Under the pieces are notes generated by a model. It was not told the DNA's origin. It saw only the letters and a program-made list of their open reading frames with translations, and made no database searches. 59,329 nt of DNA from Gammaproteobacteria bacterium CG_4_10_14_0_2_um_filter_38_22 (GTDB taxonomy: Bacteria; Pseudomonadota; Gammaproteobacteria; Coxiellales; Coxiellaceae): positions 1 through 59,329 of the forward strand of contig PFPT01000030.1 of the NCBI GenBank assembly GCA_002793195.1. The letters are read 5' to 3'. Position numbers and translations under genes: made by a program. Shown here piece after piece: positions 52,926-59,329 of this stretch. Within the stretch, counting starts at the first letter, position 1, and each line of letters opens with the position of its first letter.

Positions 52926-53876
52926 TTAAGCAAGAAAGCGACCGTAATGACGCATTCTACGCATCAATTCAACATTTCTAGGCGGTAAAACACGGTCTAA
53001 AATTTGAATCACCCCAGTACGATTATTACAAACCAATAAAATATCGCATCCGGCTGTCAATGCACGCTTAGCCCTATCATCATAACTTCCCATTTTAGCA
53101 AGTGCTTGCATGGATAAATCATCACTCATGACCACGCCGTCAAAACGCAATTGTTTGCGCACCACTTCCTGAATCCAAAAATGAGAAAACAAGACAGGCT
53201 CGGCATCCACTGCTTCATAAACCACATGTGCTAACATCATCGCATCTAGTTTTGATGACAATTGCGTAAAAGGTTTTAAATCTTGCTGTGAAATGACTTT
53301 AAAAGTTCGATCATCAATTGGTAAATCAACATGAGAATCTACCGTGACCCAACCATGACCTGGAAAATGTTTTCCTGTAACCGGCATTTTCAATGCATGA
53401 AATTGATCTATAAAAAAAGATGCCAATGTTTCAATCAACGCTGGATCAGAACCAAAACTGCGATGCCCAATGACTTGATTGCGATGATAATCAATATCAA
53501 GTGCGGGTACCAAACTACTGTAAATACCAACGTCTTGTAATTCATGCACCATTAACGACAAAATGCGTGAAAAATCCTTTTTTGTTTTTTCAGGTGATAA
53601 TGGGTACTGCAATCCCCAATGTTGCATCGCGGGTAATTCAGTAAAGCCTTCACGAAACCGTTGTACACGCCCACCTTCTTGATCAACGGTAATAATCAAA
53701 GCAGTATTTATTTTTTTAATTTGGCGCGTTAATTCACGCAATTGCGGTATGGATTCATAATTACGAGAAAAAAGAATCACACCAGAAATGAAAGGATGTG
53801 CCAATACTTCTCGATCTTCATCCGTTAATGTCAGACCAGCAACATCCACCCATAAAAATCCATTTCGTTTTTCCAT
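52926..53876 (-). CDS. nagZ: Beta-N-acetylhexosaminidase NagZ
   Basis: About 316 residues from ATG 53876 (a GTG 12 bases earlier is also possible; homologues start close to the LWVDVAG strand). Family 3 glycoside hydrolase motifs: GGVILFSRNYES-like GVILFSRNYE, VDQEGGRVQR (substrate loop), the catalytic-His motif KHFPGHG, and the nucleophile in SDDLSMQAL (Asp). NagZ removes N-acetylglucosamine from anhydromuropeptides in the cytoplasm during cell-wall recycling, and its product can act as an AmpC inducer. The two minus-strand L,D-transpeptidase genes and the amidase of this window belong to the same cell-wall network. Confidence 0.95.
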   Translation of the reverse strand: MEKRNGFLWVDVAGLTLTDEDREVLAHPFISGVILFSRNYESIPQLRELTRQIKKINTALIITVDQEGGRVQRFREGFTELPAMQHWGLQYPLSPEKTKKDFSRILSLMVHELQDVGIYSSLVPALDIDYHRNQVIGHRSFGSDPALIETLASFFIDQFHALKMPVTGKHFPGHGWVTVDSHVDLPIDDRTFKVISQQDLKPFTQLSSKLDAMMLAHVVYEAVDAEPVLFSHFWIQEVVRKQLRFDGVVMSDDLSMQALAKMGSYDDRAKRALTAGCDILLVCNNRTGVIQILDRVLPPRNVELMRRMRHYGRFLA

Positions 53877-53917
53877 AGGATATTTCACACCAAATAATAA
53901 TCAAATAAGGATAGCGA

Positions 53918-54262
53918 TTATTTTTTCAAAGGCAAGTGACTGACATTGCCGCGTTTTTCAGCTATTTTTTCAGAGTTAGTCATACGTGCTGCCCCTTCTT
54001 TCATCACCTCATCAATGCGCAAAATGGTGTGCAAGGGAATATAAGAGCGTTTCACATCTTTAAATTCAGTCCGTAATTTTTCTTCTGTTGGATCAACAAC
54101 AACAGATGAACTCATTTCATGAAAAACCAGTTCTTCAATTTCAATAAATCCCATCAAGCTTTCTTCAGTAAGATAGCGTGCATACACCTCGTATAGCTTG
54201 TCATGCTGAATGAAAATAACACGATAAATGGGCTGACTTTGTTGCTGCTCTTGTTCTGACAT
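53918..54262 (-). CDS. DUF1820 family protein
   Basis: 114 residues. Its beginning (MSEQEQQQSQPIYRVIFIQHDKLYEVYARY) followed by LMGFIEIEEL and VDPTEEKLRTEF is the DUF1820 pattern found only in gammaproteobacteria, with a C-terminal polar extension. No catalytic residues are conserved that would suggest an enzyme. It lies just downstream (by 11 bases) of the DUF924 gene in transcription order and upstream of nagZ; DUF1820-nagZ adjacency is seen in Pseudomonas and other gammaproteobacteria. Function unknown. Confidence 0.85.
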   Translation of the reverse strand: MSEQEQQQSQPIYRVIFIQHDKLYEVYARYLTEESLMGFIEIEELVFHEMSSSVVVDPTEEKLRTEFKDVKRSYIPLHTILRIDEVMKEGAARMTNSEKIAEKRGNVSHLPLKK

Positions 54263-54273
54263 GAAATAAATCC

Positions 54274-54885
54274 TCAGCGTTCTTCAATTTCTCTTAAAAA
54301 AGTCGTTTCAGCTTTGCTCGAGTCGCGATGCAATGCCTCATTACGCTGTGGAAAACGACCGAATCGTTGAACAATTGAATAATGATGATTGGCGAATTTT
54401 AAAAAGCTGTCAAAGATAACACGGGTTTCAGAAAATGCCAAATCGCCTAATGTACGATATGATCGAACTGACTTTTCCTGATACGTGATTTTTTCAGAAT
54501 GAAGCAATGGAAAATAAAAAAATACGCGTTCAATCAAACTCAATGAATGATCCGCATCATGTCGCATCCCATCTAAGCAAACAGACAATGCCATTTCATC
54601 TTGGGCAAAAGCTTGTTCTGAGCCACGATAAATATGACGAGAAAATTGATCTAACACAATAATCAATGCCAATTGACCGCGTGGCGTTGCTTTCCACGAA
54701 TCTAATTTACCCGCAATGGCAGATTCTAATTCAGTTTTAAAACGCCATTTGATTTCTTGATCTATGGCCTCATCTTCACCAAACCAAATTCGCGCACGGT
54801 GCTCCGTCGGTACAATTGTTTCTTCTACACGACCAAACCAAAAATGCAAAATAGCTTCACAAGCAGAACCAGCGTGTTCACTCAT
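54274..54885 (-). CDS. DUF924 (TPR-like) family protein
   Basis: 203 residues. The start EAILHFWFGRVEET and the following RARIWFGEDEAID, LALIIVLDQFSRHIYRGS and FFYFPLLHSE are signatures of the DUF924 family, an all-helical fold related to tetratricopeptide repeats, found across proteobacteria and in eukaryotes. No enzymatic function is established. It starts on ATG 54885 and lies 68 bases from the L,D-transpeptidase start region on the same strand, 11 bases upstream of the DUF1820 gene. Confidence 0.88.
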   Translation of the reverse strand: MSEHAGSACEAILHFWFGRVEETIVPTEHRARIWFGEDEAIDQEIKWRFKTELESAIAGKLDSWKATPRGQLALIIVLDQFSRHIYRGSEQAFAQDEMALSVCLDGMRHDADHSLSLIERVFFYFPLLHSEKITYQEKSVRSYRTLGDLAFSETRVIFDSFLKFANHHYSIVQRFGRFPQRNEALHRDSSKAETTFLREIEER

Positions 54886-54952
54886 ATTGATTTCCTATGT
54901 TAGTGATGCTGTAACCAAGACAGTTATAGTTCGGAATAGAGATGATATCAAA

Positions 54953-55429
54953 TCAAACGCTTATCAACACCCTCATATCAGAAAAAACCAGATCAAATAA
55001 TTCAATAATGTCTTTATTGCGCATACGAATACAACCATGCGAATTGGGCGTACCAATATTAGCTTCATCATCTGTGCCATGAATATAAATGTAACGTGAT
55101 TTCGTATCCACATCACCGCCGGCATTTTTTCCCAACTCACATCCAGCAAGCCATAAAATACGAGACAAAATCCAATCTCGATTTGGAAATTGTTTTGCCA
55201 ATTCAGGCGAAAAAATCTCACCTGTGGGCTTGCGCGCAGAAAACACAGTAAAAATAGGTCTATTAGCACCAATCATTTCGCAAATAACATGTTTTCCACG
55301 CGGTGTTTGATGACTTCCATTTTTTTCACCCACTCCTTTTAATGCAGTAGAAATAGAATAGGTCGCTATTATTTTTTCATTTGCATTTTTTAAAGATAAG
55401 GTTTGCTGCGACACATTAATCAAGATCAT
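54953..55429 (-). CDS. Small L,D-transpeptidase (YkuD/ErfK type)
   Basis: 158 residues, just the catalytic domain with no visible signal peptide. The beta-sandwich strands LINVSQQTLSL and TALKGVG lead to TPRGKHVI and the active site Y-I-Y-I-HGTDDEANIG ... SHGCIRM, with the His, Ser/His and Cys of the family. The start ATG overlaps the miaA stop by four bases (ATGA), so translation is coupled. Lack of a signal suggests either a cytoplasmic role, unusual for the family, or an upstream start; no in-frame extension is available because miaA occupies it. Related small forms are frequent in gammaproteobacteria. Confidence 0.85.
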   Translation of the reverse strand: MILINVSQQTLSLKNANEKIIATYSISTALKGVGEKNGSHQTPRGKHVICEMIGANRPIFTVFSARKPTGEIFSPELAKQFPNRDWILSRILWLAGCELGKNAGGDVDTKSRYIYIHGTDDEANIGTPNSHGCIRMRNKDIIELFDLVFSDMRVLISV

Positions 55430-56361
55430 TTTTTCTTTATTTCCATAAACACTTTCTCAAGCAATGCTGGATCCTGTGGATCAAACACAGCTAAATTTTT
55501 CCAACTGCGCAACCATGTCATTTGTCGTTTTGCCAATTGCCGTGTTGCAGCAATCGCTTTTTGTTTCATTGTTTCATAATCTATCTTTCCATCCAGATAT
55601 TCCCACACTTGTCGATAACCCACTATTCGCATCGACGGTAAATCTGATTTCATCTCTGTTCGTTCATGCCATTGTCGTACTTCATCAATCAAACCTGATT
55701 TCAACATATTTTCAAAACGCAAAGCAATACGCTGGTGCAACCATGCACGATCTTCTGGAATCAATGCAATACAAACGACCCGATCCAAATCTAACAGGGG
55801 TGTTTGATTTTTTTGCAACACCGAAATTGGTTTGCCCGTCATTAAAAAAACTTCTAACGCACGCGAAATACGCTGTGGATCTTGGGGTTTTATTTTTTGT
55901 GCCGAAGCAGGGTCTACTTTCTGTAATTTTTCGTGCATGCCAAGCCAGCCTATTTTTTCAGCTTCTTGCGCAAGTGCTATTCGAATTGCTTCATTTGCTG
56001 TTGGTAAATCAGCGAGACCAAATAATAATTTATGAAAATACAACATCGTGCCGCCAACGAGTAATGGCGTGCGATGCTTTAAAAAAATATCATCGATTGC
56101 TTTCAATGCATCCGAACAAAATTGTCCTGCAGAATAACTTTCCATCGGATCGCGCAAATTAATAAGCCAGTGTGGCGCCACTTTTAATTCCGCTGACGTG
56201 GGTTTTGCTGTACCAATATCCATACCGCGATAGACCATAGCAGAATCAACACTAATAATATCTGCCGGTATTTTTTGTATTAAGCGACTGGCCAAATCGG
56301 TTTTACCTGTTGCAGTTGGCCCCATCACACAAATTATAGTTGGATCATATTGATTCAGCAT
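55426..56361 (-). CDS. miaA: tRNA dimethylallyltransferase MiaA
   Basis: 311 residues. Walker A GPTATGKTDLASRL, the DSAMVYRGMDIGTAKP prenyl-acceptor loop, the GGTMLYFHKLLFG segment, DPASAQKIKPQDPQRI, and a C-terminal RQLAKRQMTWLRSW are all present. It adds the dimethylallyl group to A37 of UNN-decoding tRNAs, the first step of ms2i6A. In many gammaproteobacteria miaA follows mutL and precedes hfq; here it stands with a lipoprotein upstream and the small L,D-transpeptidase downstream, so the locus has been rearranged. Confidence 0.96.
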   Translation of the reverse strand: MLNQYDPTIICVMGPTATGKTDLASRLIQKIPADIISVDSAMVYRGMDIGTAKPTSAELKVAPHWLINLRDPMESYSAGQFCSDALKAIDDIFLKHRTPLLVGGTMLYFHKLLFGLADLPTANEAIRIALAQEAEKIGWLGMHEKLQKVDPASAQKIKPQDPQRISRALEVFLMTGKPISVLQKNQTPLLDLDRVVCIALIPEDRAWLHQRIALRFENMLKSGLIDEVRQWHERTEMKSDLPSMRIVGYRQVWEYLDGKIDYETMKQKAIAATRQLAKRQMTWLRSWKNLAVFDPQDPALLEKVFMEIKKK

Positions 56362-56363
56362 GT

Positions 56364-56798
56364 CTACCGTGTCACAAACGCCCGCTGTTTTATGTCATCT
56401 TTTGAAAGCACGCAATTATTGCCTTGAAACTCTGTATTAATAATCATACCGCTCGCATTCGCCTCAAAAACAGTTTCACACCAAAATGCTTCGTGTTGAC
56501 GCATTACTCTGGGAACGCGACTCAAGCCAGATAGATTACTTTGCGGACTCGTTCGTCCAAAACTGGGTGATGCTAAATAAGATTTAGAAACCGACTCAGG
56601 CTCAACAGCACGATACACATACAAATGTCTTCTCTTCGACAAGGTCTTTACTTCAGTTGGCTGCCCCCACTGACGCAATAAGGCACGCGCTGGCGCGCCC
56701 TGCCATGAGCTAACAGCCACAGTATAATTTTTTGTAGTACACCCTATCACGCCAACTAACGCACATGACACCAAACTCCAACGTATAAAATGCTTCAT
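56364..56798 (-). CDS. Lipoprotein of unknown function
   Basis: 144 residues with a type II signal peptide: a basic start, a hydrophobic stretch and lipobox VGVIGC, so the Cys at position 20 would be lipidated. The mature part begins TTKNYTVAVSSWQGAPARALLRQWGQPTEV, where the tryptophan/glycine pattern recalls SmpA/OmlA-like small lipoproteins that judge the fit of a short beta-sheet domain. The C-terminal half has two more Cys (CETVF and NNCVL) that may form a disulfide. It lies two bases from miaA in the same direction. No function is proposed. Confidence 0.75.
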   Translation of the reverse strand: MKHFIRWSLVSCALVGVIGCTTKNYTVAVSSWQGAPARALLRQWGQPTEVKTLSKRRHLYVYRAVEPESVSKSYLASPSFGRTSPQSNLSGLSRVPRVMRQHEAFWCETVFEANASGMIINTEFQGNNCVLSKDDIKQRAFVTR

Positions 56799-56828
56799 AG
56801 CAGATTCCTTTCTGTTTTTTTACGTAGA

Positions 56829-56848
56829 TGATATCATGATTTTCATTT
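56829..56848 (+). promoter_or_regulatory. Possible Fur box upstream of the ferritin-like gene
   Basis: TGATATCATGATTTTCAT, about 30 bases before the gene, has the 7-n-7 outline of a Fur site (TGATAAT-n-ATTATCA) with several mismatches. Suggestive only; iron regulation would fit the gene. Confidence 0.2.
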
Positions 56849-56878
56849 TATACCGTTACTTTCAAGCAGGAGAAAATG

Positions 56879-57181
56879 ATGTCACATGAAGGTTATCACG
56901 AACCGATTGGAGAGCTGTCAACGGAAACACGCGACATGCATCGCGCAGTACAATCCTTAATGGAAGAGTTAGAAGCAGTCGACTGGTACAATCAACGTGT
57001 TGATGCTTGCAAAGATCCTGAACTCAAAAAAATTCTGATACACAACCGCGATGAAGAAAAAGAACATGCTGCAATGACGCTGGAGTGGATTCGAAAACAC
57101 GATCCGCGTTTTGATAAAGAATTACGCACGTGGTTGTTCTCAGATAAAGATGTCTCAAATCATGACGGGGTTCACTACTGA
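56879..57181 (+). CDS. Encapsulated-ferritin-family protein (EncFtn)
   Basis: 100 residues from ATG 56879, five bases after AGGAGA (the adjacent ATG at 56876 is too close). The core MEELEAVDWYNQRVDAC ... NRDEEKEHAAMTLEWIR closely follows the encapsulated ferritin family, whose E...E..H ferroxidase ligands are retained (E in MEELE, E and H in EEKEHAA). EncFtn forms annular decamers that oxidise iron and normally sits inside an encapsulin shell, to which it is targeted by a C-terminal peptide. Here the protein ends at DGVHY with no targeting peptide, and no shell gene follows. A Fur-box-like sequence precedes it, suggesting iron control. Confidence 0.88.
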   Translation: MSHEGYHEPIGELSTETRDMHRAVQSLMEELEAVDWYNQRVDACKDPELKKILIHNRDEEKEHAAMTLEWIRKHDPRFDKELRTWLFSDKDVSNHDGVHY

Positions 57182-57215
57182 TAGGCCATCTGCTTATTAA
57201 TAACAACACAAACTC

Positions 57216-57244
57216 TTGGAATACGCGACACTTCGCGCTATCCT
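57216..57244 (+). promoter_or_regulatory. Promoter of the outer-membrane barrel gene
   Basis: TTGGAA (57216-57221), a 17-base spacer and TATCCT (57239-57244), about 38 bases before the ATG, followed by a strong AAGGAGA ribosome-binding site at 57269-57275. Confidence 0.45.
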
Positions 57245-57281
57245 GCTAGCTGCATTATTTTAATAACAAGGAGATAGTTAC

Positions 57282-57818
57282 ATGTTTAGTAAAAAACGGA
57301 TTACCATTCTTTCAACCGCTGTATTAGCAGCAACACTTTGCGCTTCTGCCTTTGCAGGTGGTTACACAACAGAAAGCAGCAATGCTGGATACACACTGGG
57401 TTTAAACCTAGCGACTTATGGCGGCAGTGATTATGCATTGATGTTTGGTTATGTAAATGATTATTGGTTAGCTGATATTGGCGCGGGTTATGAAAACACC
57501 AAACCTTCATCCGGCTCAAGTTCACATATATTTGAATTACGTGGCGATCTTGGGTTACGCCACTTACTCATGCAAACACTGTACCTGACTTATGGCGCAT
57601 TGGGTTCTTATGGTTTTAGAAGCCCAGCAAACACAGCAACACGCGCTGAACCTTATGCAGTGGGTGCTTTTGTTGGATTAGACTACCAACCGCTTACACA
57701 CTTACTCATATCGTTCAAACTTTCGCCTTATACCTTTGTACGCAGTTATGACAAAATTGAACATAGTGACGTATTTAGCGATGGCTCCATCGGCGTTTCT
57801 TATGTTTTTACTGCATAA
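57282..57818 (+). CDS. Small outer-membrane beta-barrel protein
   Basis: 178 residues with a signal peptide (KRITILSTAVLAATLCASAFAG) and then eight alternating strands with aromatic ends (GYTLGLNLATYG, YALMFGYVNDYW, FELRGDLGLRHLL, LYLTYGALGSYG, YAVGAFVGLDYQP, ISFKLSPYTFVR) finishing ... GVSYVFTA, a terminal aromatic at position -3 as in Omp insertion signals. The size and strand number suit a small OmpA/OmpW-like or adhesion-type barrel. It follows the EncFtn gene but has its own promoter and terminator. Function unknown. Confidence 0.75.
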   Translation: MFSKKRITILSTAVLAATLCASAFAGGYTTESSNAGYTLGLNLATYGGSDYALMFGYVNDYWLADIGAGYENTKPSSGSSSHIFELRGDLGLRHLLMQTLYLTYGALGSYGFRSPANTATRAEPYAVGAFVGLDYQPLTHLLISFKLSPYTFVRSYDKIEHSDVFSDGSIGVSYVFTA

Positions 57819-57830
57819 GACTGATCGAAA

Positions 57831-57866
57831 AAATAAAACGTCCAAATCAAACATGGGCGTTTTATT
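57831..57866 (+). terminator. Bidirectional-type terminator between barrel gene and parB
   Basis: ATAAAACGTCC (57833-57843) pairs with GGGCGTTTTAT (57855-57865) with one G.U pair, followed by TTTCTTTC. It ends the barrel gene and, being almost symmetric, could also end parB on the other strand. Confidence 0.7.
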
Positions 57867-57894
57867 TTCTTTCTAATGCTTATAATTTATTACG

Positions 57895-58683
57895 TTACTC
57901 ACACTTAATTCCCATCTTTTCTAAAATACCTGCCAGCACTTCATAATTTTGGTATTTTAGCTTTACCCAGCCAGAACGATTTGTATTATTCTCTAAAATC
58001 ACTTCAGCACCAAAATGATCCGATGTCATTTTTTCCAAACGACGAATATTTGCATCAATGGGATCAACTGAAGCGCTTCGGTTTTTCTCTTTTTGAATAT
58101 TATTTTCTAATTGTCGCACTGACCATGATTCAGCAATCACGCGTTTTGCAAAAACGAACTGCTGCGCTGCTGGCAAACCAGCTAAAATTTTGCCATGTCC
58201 TTCTGACAAGGTTTTATCAATTAAGCATTGCTGTACTCGCGAATCCAGTTGTAACAAACGCAATGTATTGGTAATTTTAGCGCGTGATTGACCCAACGCT
58301 TTCGCTAAATTTTCATGCGTATAATGAAATTCGTCGATCAATCGTGATAAAGCCAACGCTTCTTCAATGGGATTTAAATCTTCACGCTGAATATTTTCAA
58401 TTAAAGTCACCTCAGCTGCTTGAGCATCTGTGTAATGACGAATCACACAAGGCACCGTTGCCAATCCCGCAAGCTGTGAAGCACGCCAACGCCGCTCGCC
58501 CGCAATAATTTCGTAACGATTCAGCGCAATTTCGCGCACAATAATTGGCTCAATCACACCCTGTGATGCTATCGACTCAGCTAATTCACGCAATGCGTCT
58601 TCATTAAAAGCACGACGCGGCTGATAATATCCGCGCGACAAAAATTCAACAGGTAAATCTTTTAACACCGCTGTAATGGACAT
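57895..58683 (-). CDS. parB: Chromosome partitioning protein ParB
   Basis: About 262 residues from ATG 58683, preceded by AAGGAAAG; a longer frame to 58803 adds residues unrelated to ParB. The N-terminal CTP-binding/ParB-N domain has YQPRR, IVREI and the signature GERRWRAS; the helix-turn-helix follows (LAKALGQSRAKITNTLRLLQL, with LSEGHGKILAG), then a C-terminal dimerisation helix. ParB binds parS sites near the origin and segregates chromosomes with ParA. parA normally lies directly upstream but is not here; the next 650 bases are gene-free. A good parS was not found in the window. Confidence 0.93.
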   Translation of the reverse strand: MSITAVLKDLPVEFLSRGYYQPRRAFNEDALRELAESIASQGVIEPIIVREIALNRYEIIAGERRWRASQLAGLATVPCVIRHYTDAQAAEVTLIENIQREDLNPIEEALALSRLIDEFHYTHENLAKALGQSRAKITNTLRLLQLDSRVQQCLIDKTLSEGHGKILAGLPAAQQFVFAKRVIAESWSVRQLENNIQKEKNRSASVDPIDANIRRLEKMTSDHFGAEVILENNTNRSGWVKLKYQNYEVLAGILEKMGIKCE

Positions 58684-59329
58684 GACTTTCCTTCTGATGC
58701 ACAACTTATTTTCATTATTATGCATGAAAATTAGATGACTTATCACCTGGTAAAAAAAAGGCAGCAGGAATAATTCACGAAACCACAAGCCCTTGTCGAG
58801 CATGTTGACACACTACACACAACTTTATCCACAAGTGCTGTGGATGAAACGTCGGTGTCGAAAAATTGAACGGATTTTTGTGAGCAAAATTTATTGAAAC
58901 ACAATTGATCACATCTTTGAGACAAATTTTTCTGTGAATATGATCACCCCCTTTTTTATAAAAGGAGATCGATTGTCGGCTGTATATTAAATTCGAGTGT
59001 GGCGCAGAGCCTAGCAAAAAATAAAAACAATAAGCTGACGATCCCTATCTGTTGGCAATTAAACTATAACGTATCACCACTACTTTCAAAACGTCAGTTA
59101 GCCAACTTAATTCTCTATAAAAATTTTGTATTTGATCTCCACAGCTAATCTGCCACATATTTCTGGTGCATTTATATTTTGCAAAATCAAAAAAATCAGC
59201 AACTCTTTGTTTTTTTAAAAAACGCTTTCTACCGACTCAATTTCCATACATATATACTATAATGCGAATTAAGAGCAGAACTTGTCCATCAATATAAAAA
59301 AAGCCGCTGCAATTCGTCCAAACACATGC
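58684..59329. other. Gene-free region, candidate replication origin
   Basis: 646 bases with no convincing gene. It contains a perfect DnaA-box TTATCCACA (58825-58833), a near-match TGTGGATGA on the other strand (58839-58847), a near-match TGTGAATAT (58933-58941), and five GATC sites within about 230 bases (58907, 58942, 58967, 59040, 59134), more than expected for the base composition. The stretch is AT-rich, and T-rich runs follow. ParB is divergent from it. The last part holds TATAAT at 59258-59263, probably the promoter of a gene beyond the window. Taken together this looks like an oriC-type region, but the number of full DnaA boxes is low. Confidence 0.4.

Noticed and set aside
55464-56162. 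232-codon frame opposite miaA
   Set aside because: Antisense shadow of a fully convincing miaA, no own motifs.

Overview
The window reads as chromosome of an AT-rich gammaproteobacterium, most likely of the order Legionellales (Legionella/Coxiella/Berkiella-like). Reasons: the conserved block nnrD-tsaE-amidase-mutL next to queG, Legionella-type MFS carriers, FabV as enoyl-ACP reductase, and several proteins built like Dot/Icm effectors (an eukaryotic-type kinase, a 1417-residue multidomain protein and a two-hairpin membrane protein, all with polar Ser/Asp/Glu/Thr-rich C-terminal tails). No secretion-system genes, integrase, transposase, rRNA operon or CRISPR array are visible, so the lineage and effector status are inferences.

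Region 1 (1-18.2 kb) is accessory. It opens with the 3' half of a tRNA-Asn gene, broken exactly at the anticodon loop and embedded in a short inverted repeat: the signature of a tyrosine-recombinase attachment junction. Then come a PAS-LuxR regulator, divergent from a giant protein with a PhyH-type Fe(II)/2-oxoglutarate dioxygenase domain and a HAD-like domain, and a Bcr/CflA-type drug exporter behind a palindromic operator. The centrepiece is a tight ten-gene minus-strand operon (17746 down to 7021): PLP-dependent decarboxylase, acyl carrier protein, a degenerate thiolase-fold protein, an unknown protein, acyl-CoA dehydrogenase, acyl/aminoacyl ligase, KAS III-like enzyme, an NRPS-type adenylation domain fused to a transglutaminase-like domain, a second KAS III-like enzyme, and a second degenerate thiolase-fold protein. 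It looks like an undescribed biosynthetic pathway for a small amino-acid- or acyl-derived molecule assembled on a carrier protein.

Region 2 (18.3-35.4 kb) is mainly housekeeping: mismatch repair, amidase, tsaE/tsaD (t6A tRNA modification), nnrD, queG, a persulfide-handling MBL/rhodanese pair, malate dehydrogenase with a remarkable lysine-rich histone-H1-like tail, cysQ, nudE, an L,D-transpeptidase, hemW, a putative effector, a DUF2797 protein, a 2Fe-2S ferredoxin and fabV.

Region 3 (35.5-48.5 kb) holds an MFS carrier, 4.5S RNA, dnaX-ybaB paralogue-recR-ybaB, an AI-2E family permease, another MFS carrier, a TrmH-type methylase, a glycerophosphodiesterase, and a four-gene branched-chain (or pyruvate) 2-oxoacid dehydrogenase operon headed by leucine dehydrogenase.

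Region 4 (48.5-59.3 kb) has a kinase-like effector, tgt (possibly leaderless), hpt, an MscS channel, nagZ, small conserved genes, a second L,D-transpeptidase, miaA, a lipoprotein, an encapsulated-ferritin-family protein without its shell gene, a small outer-membrane barrel, parB, and a gene-free tail of about 650 bases with DnaA-box-like and GATC sites that may be the replication origin region.
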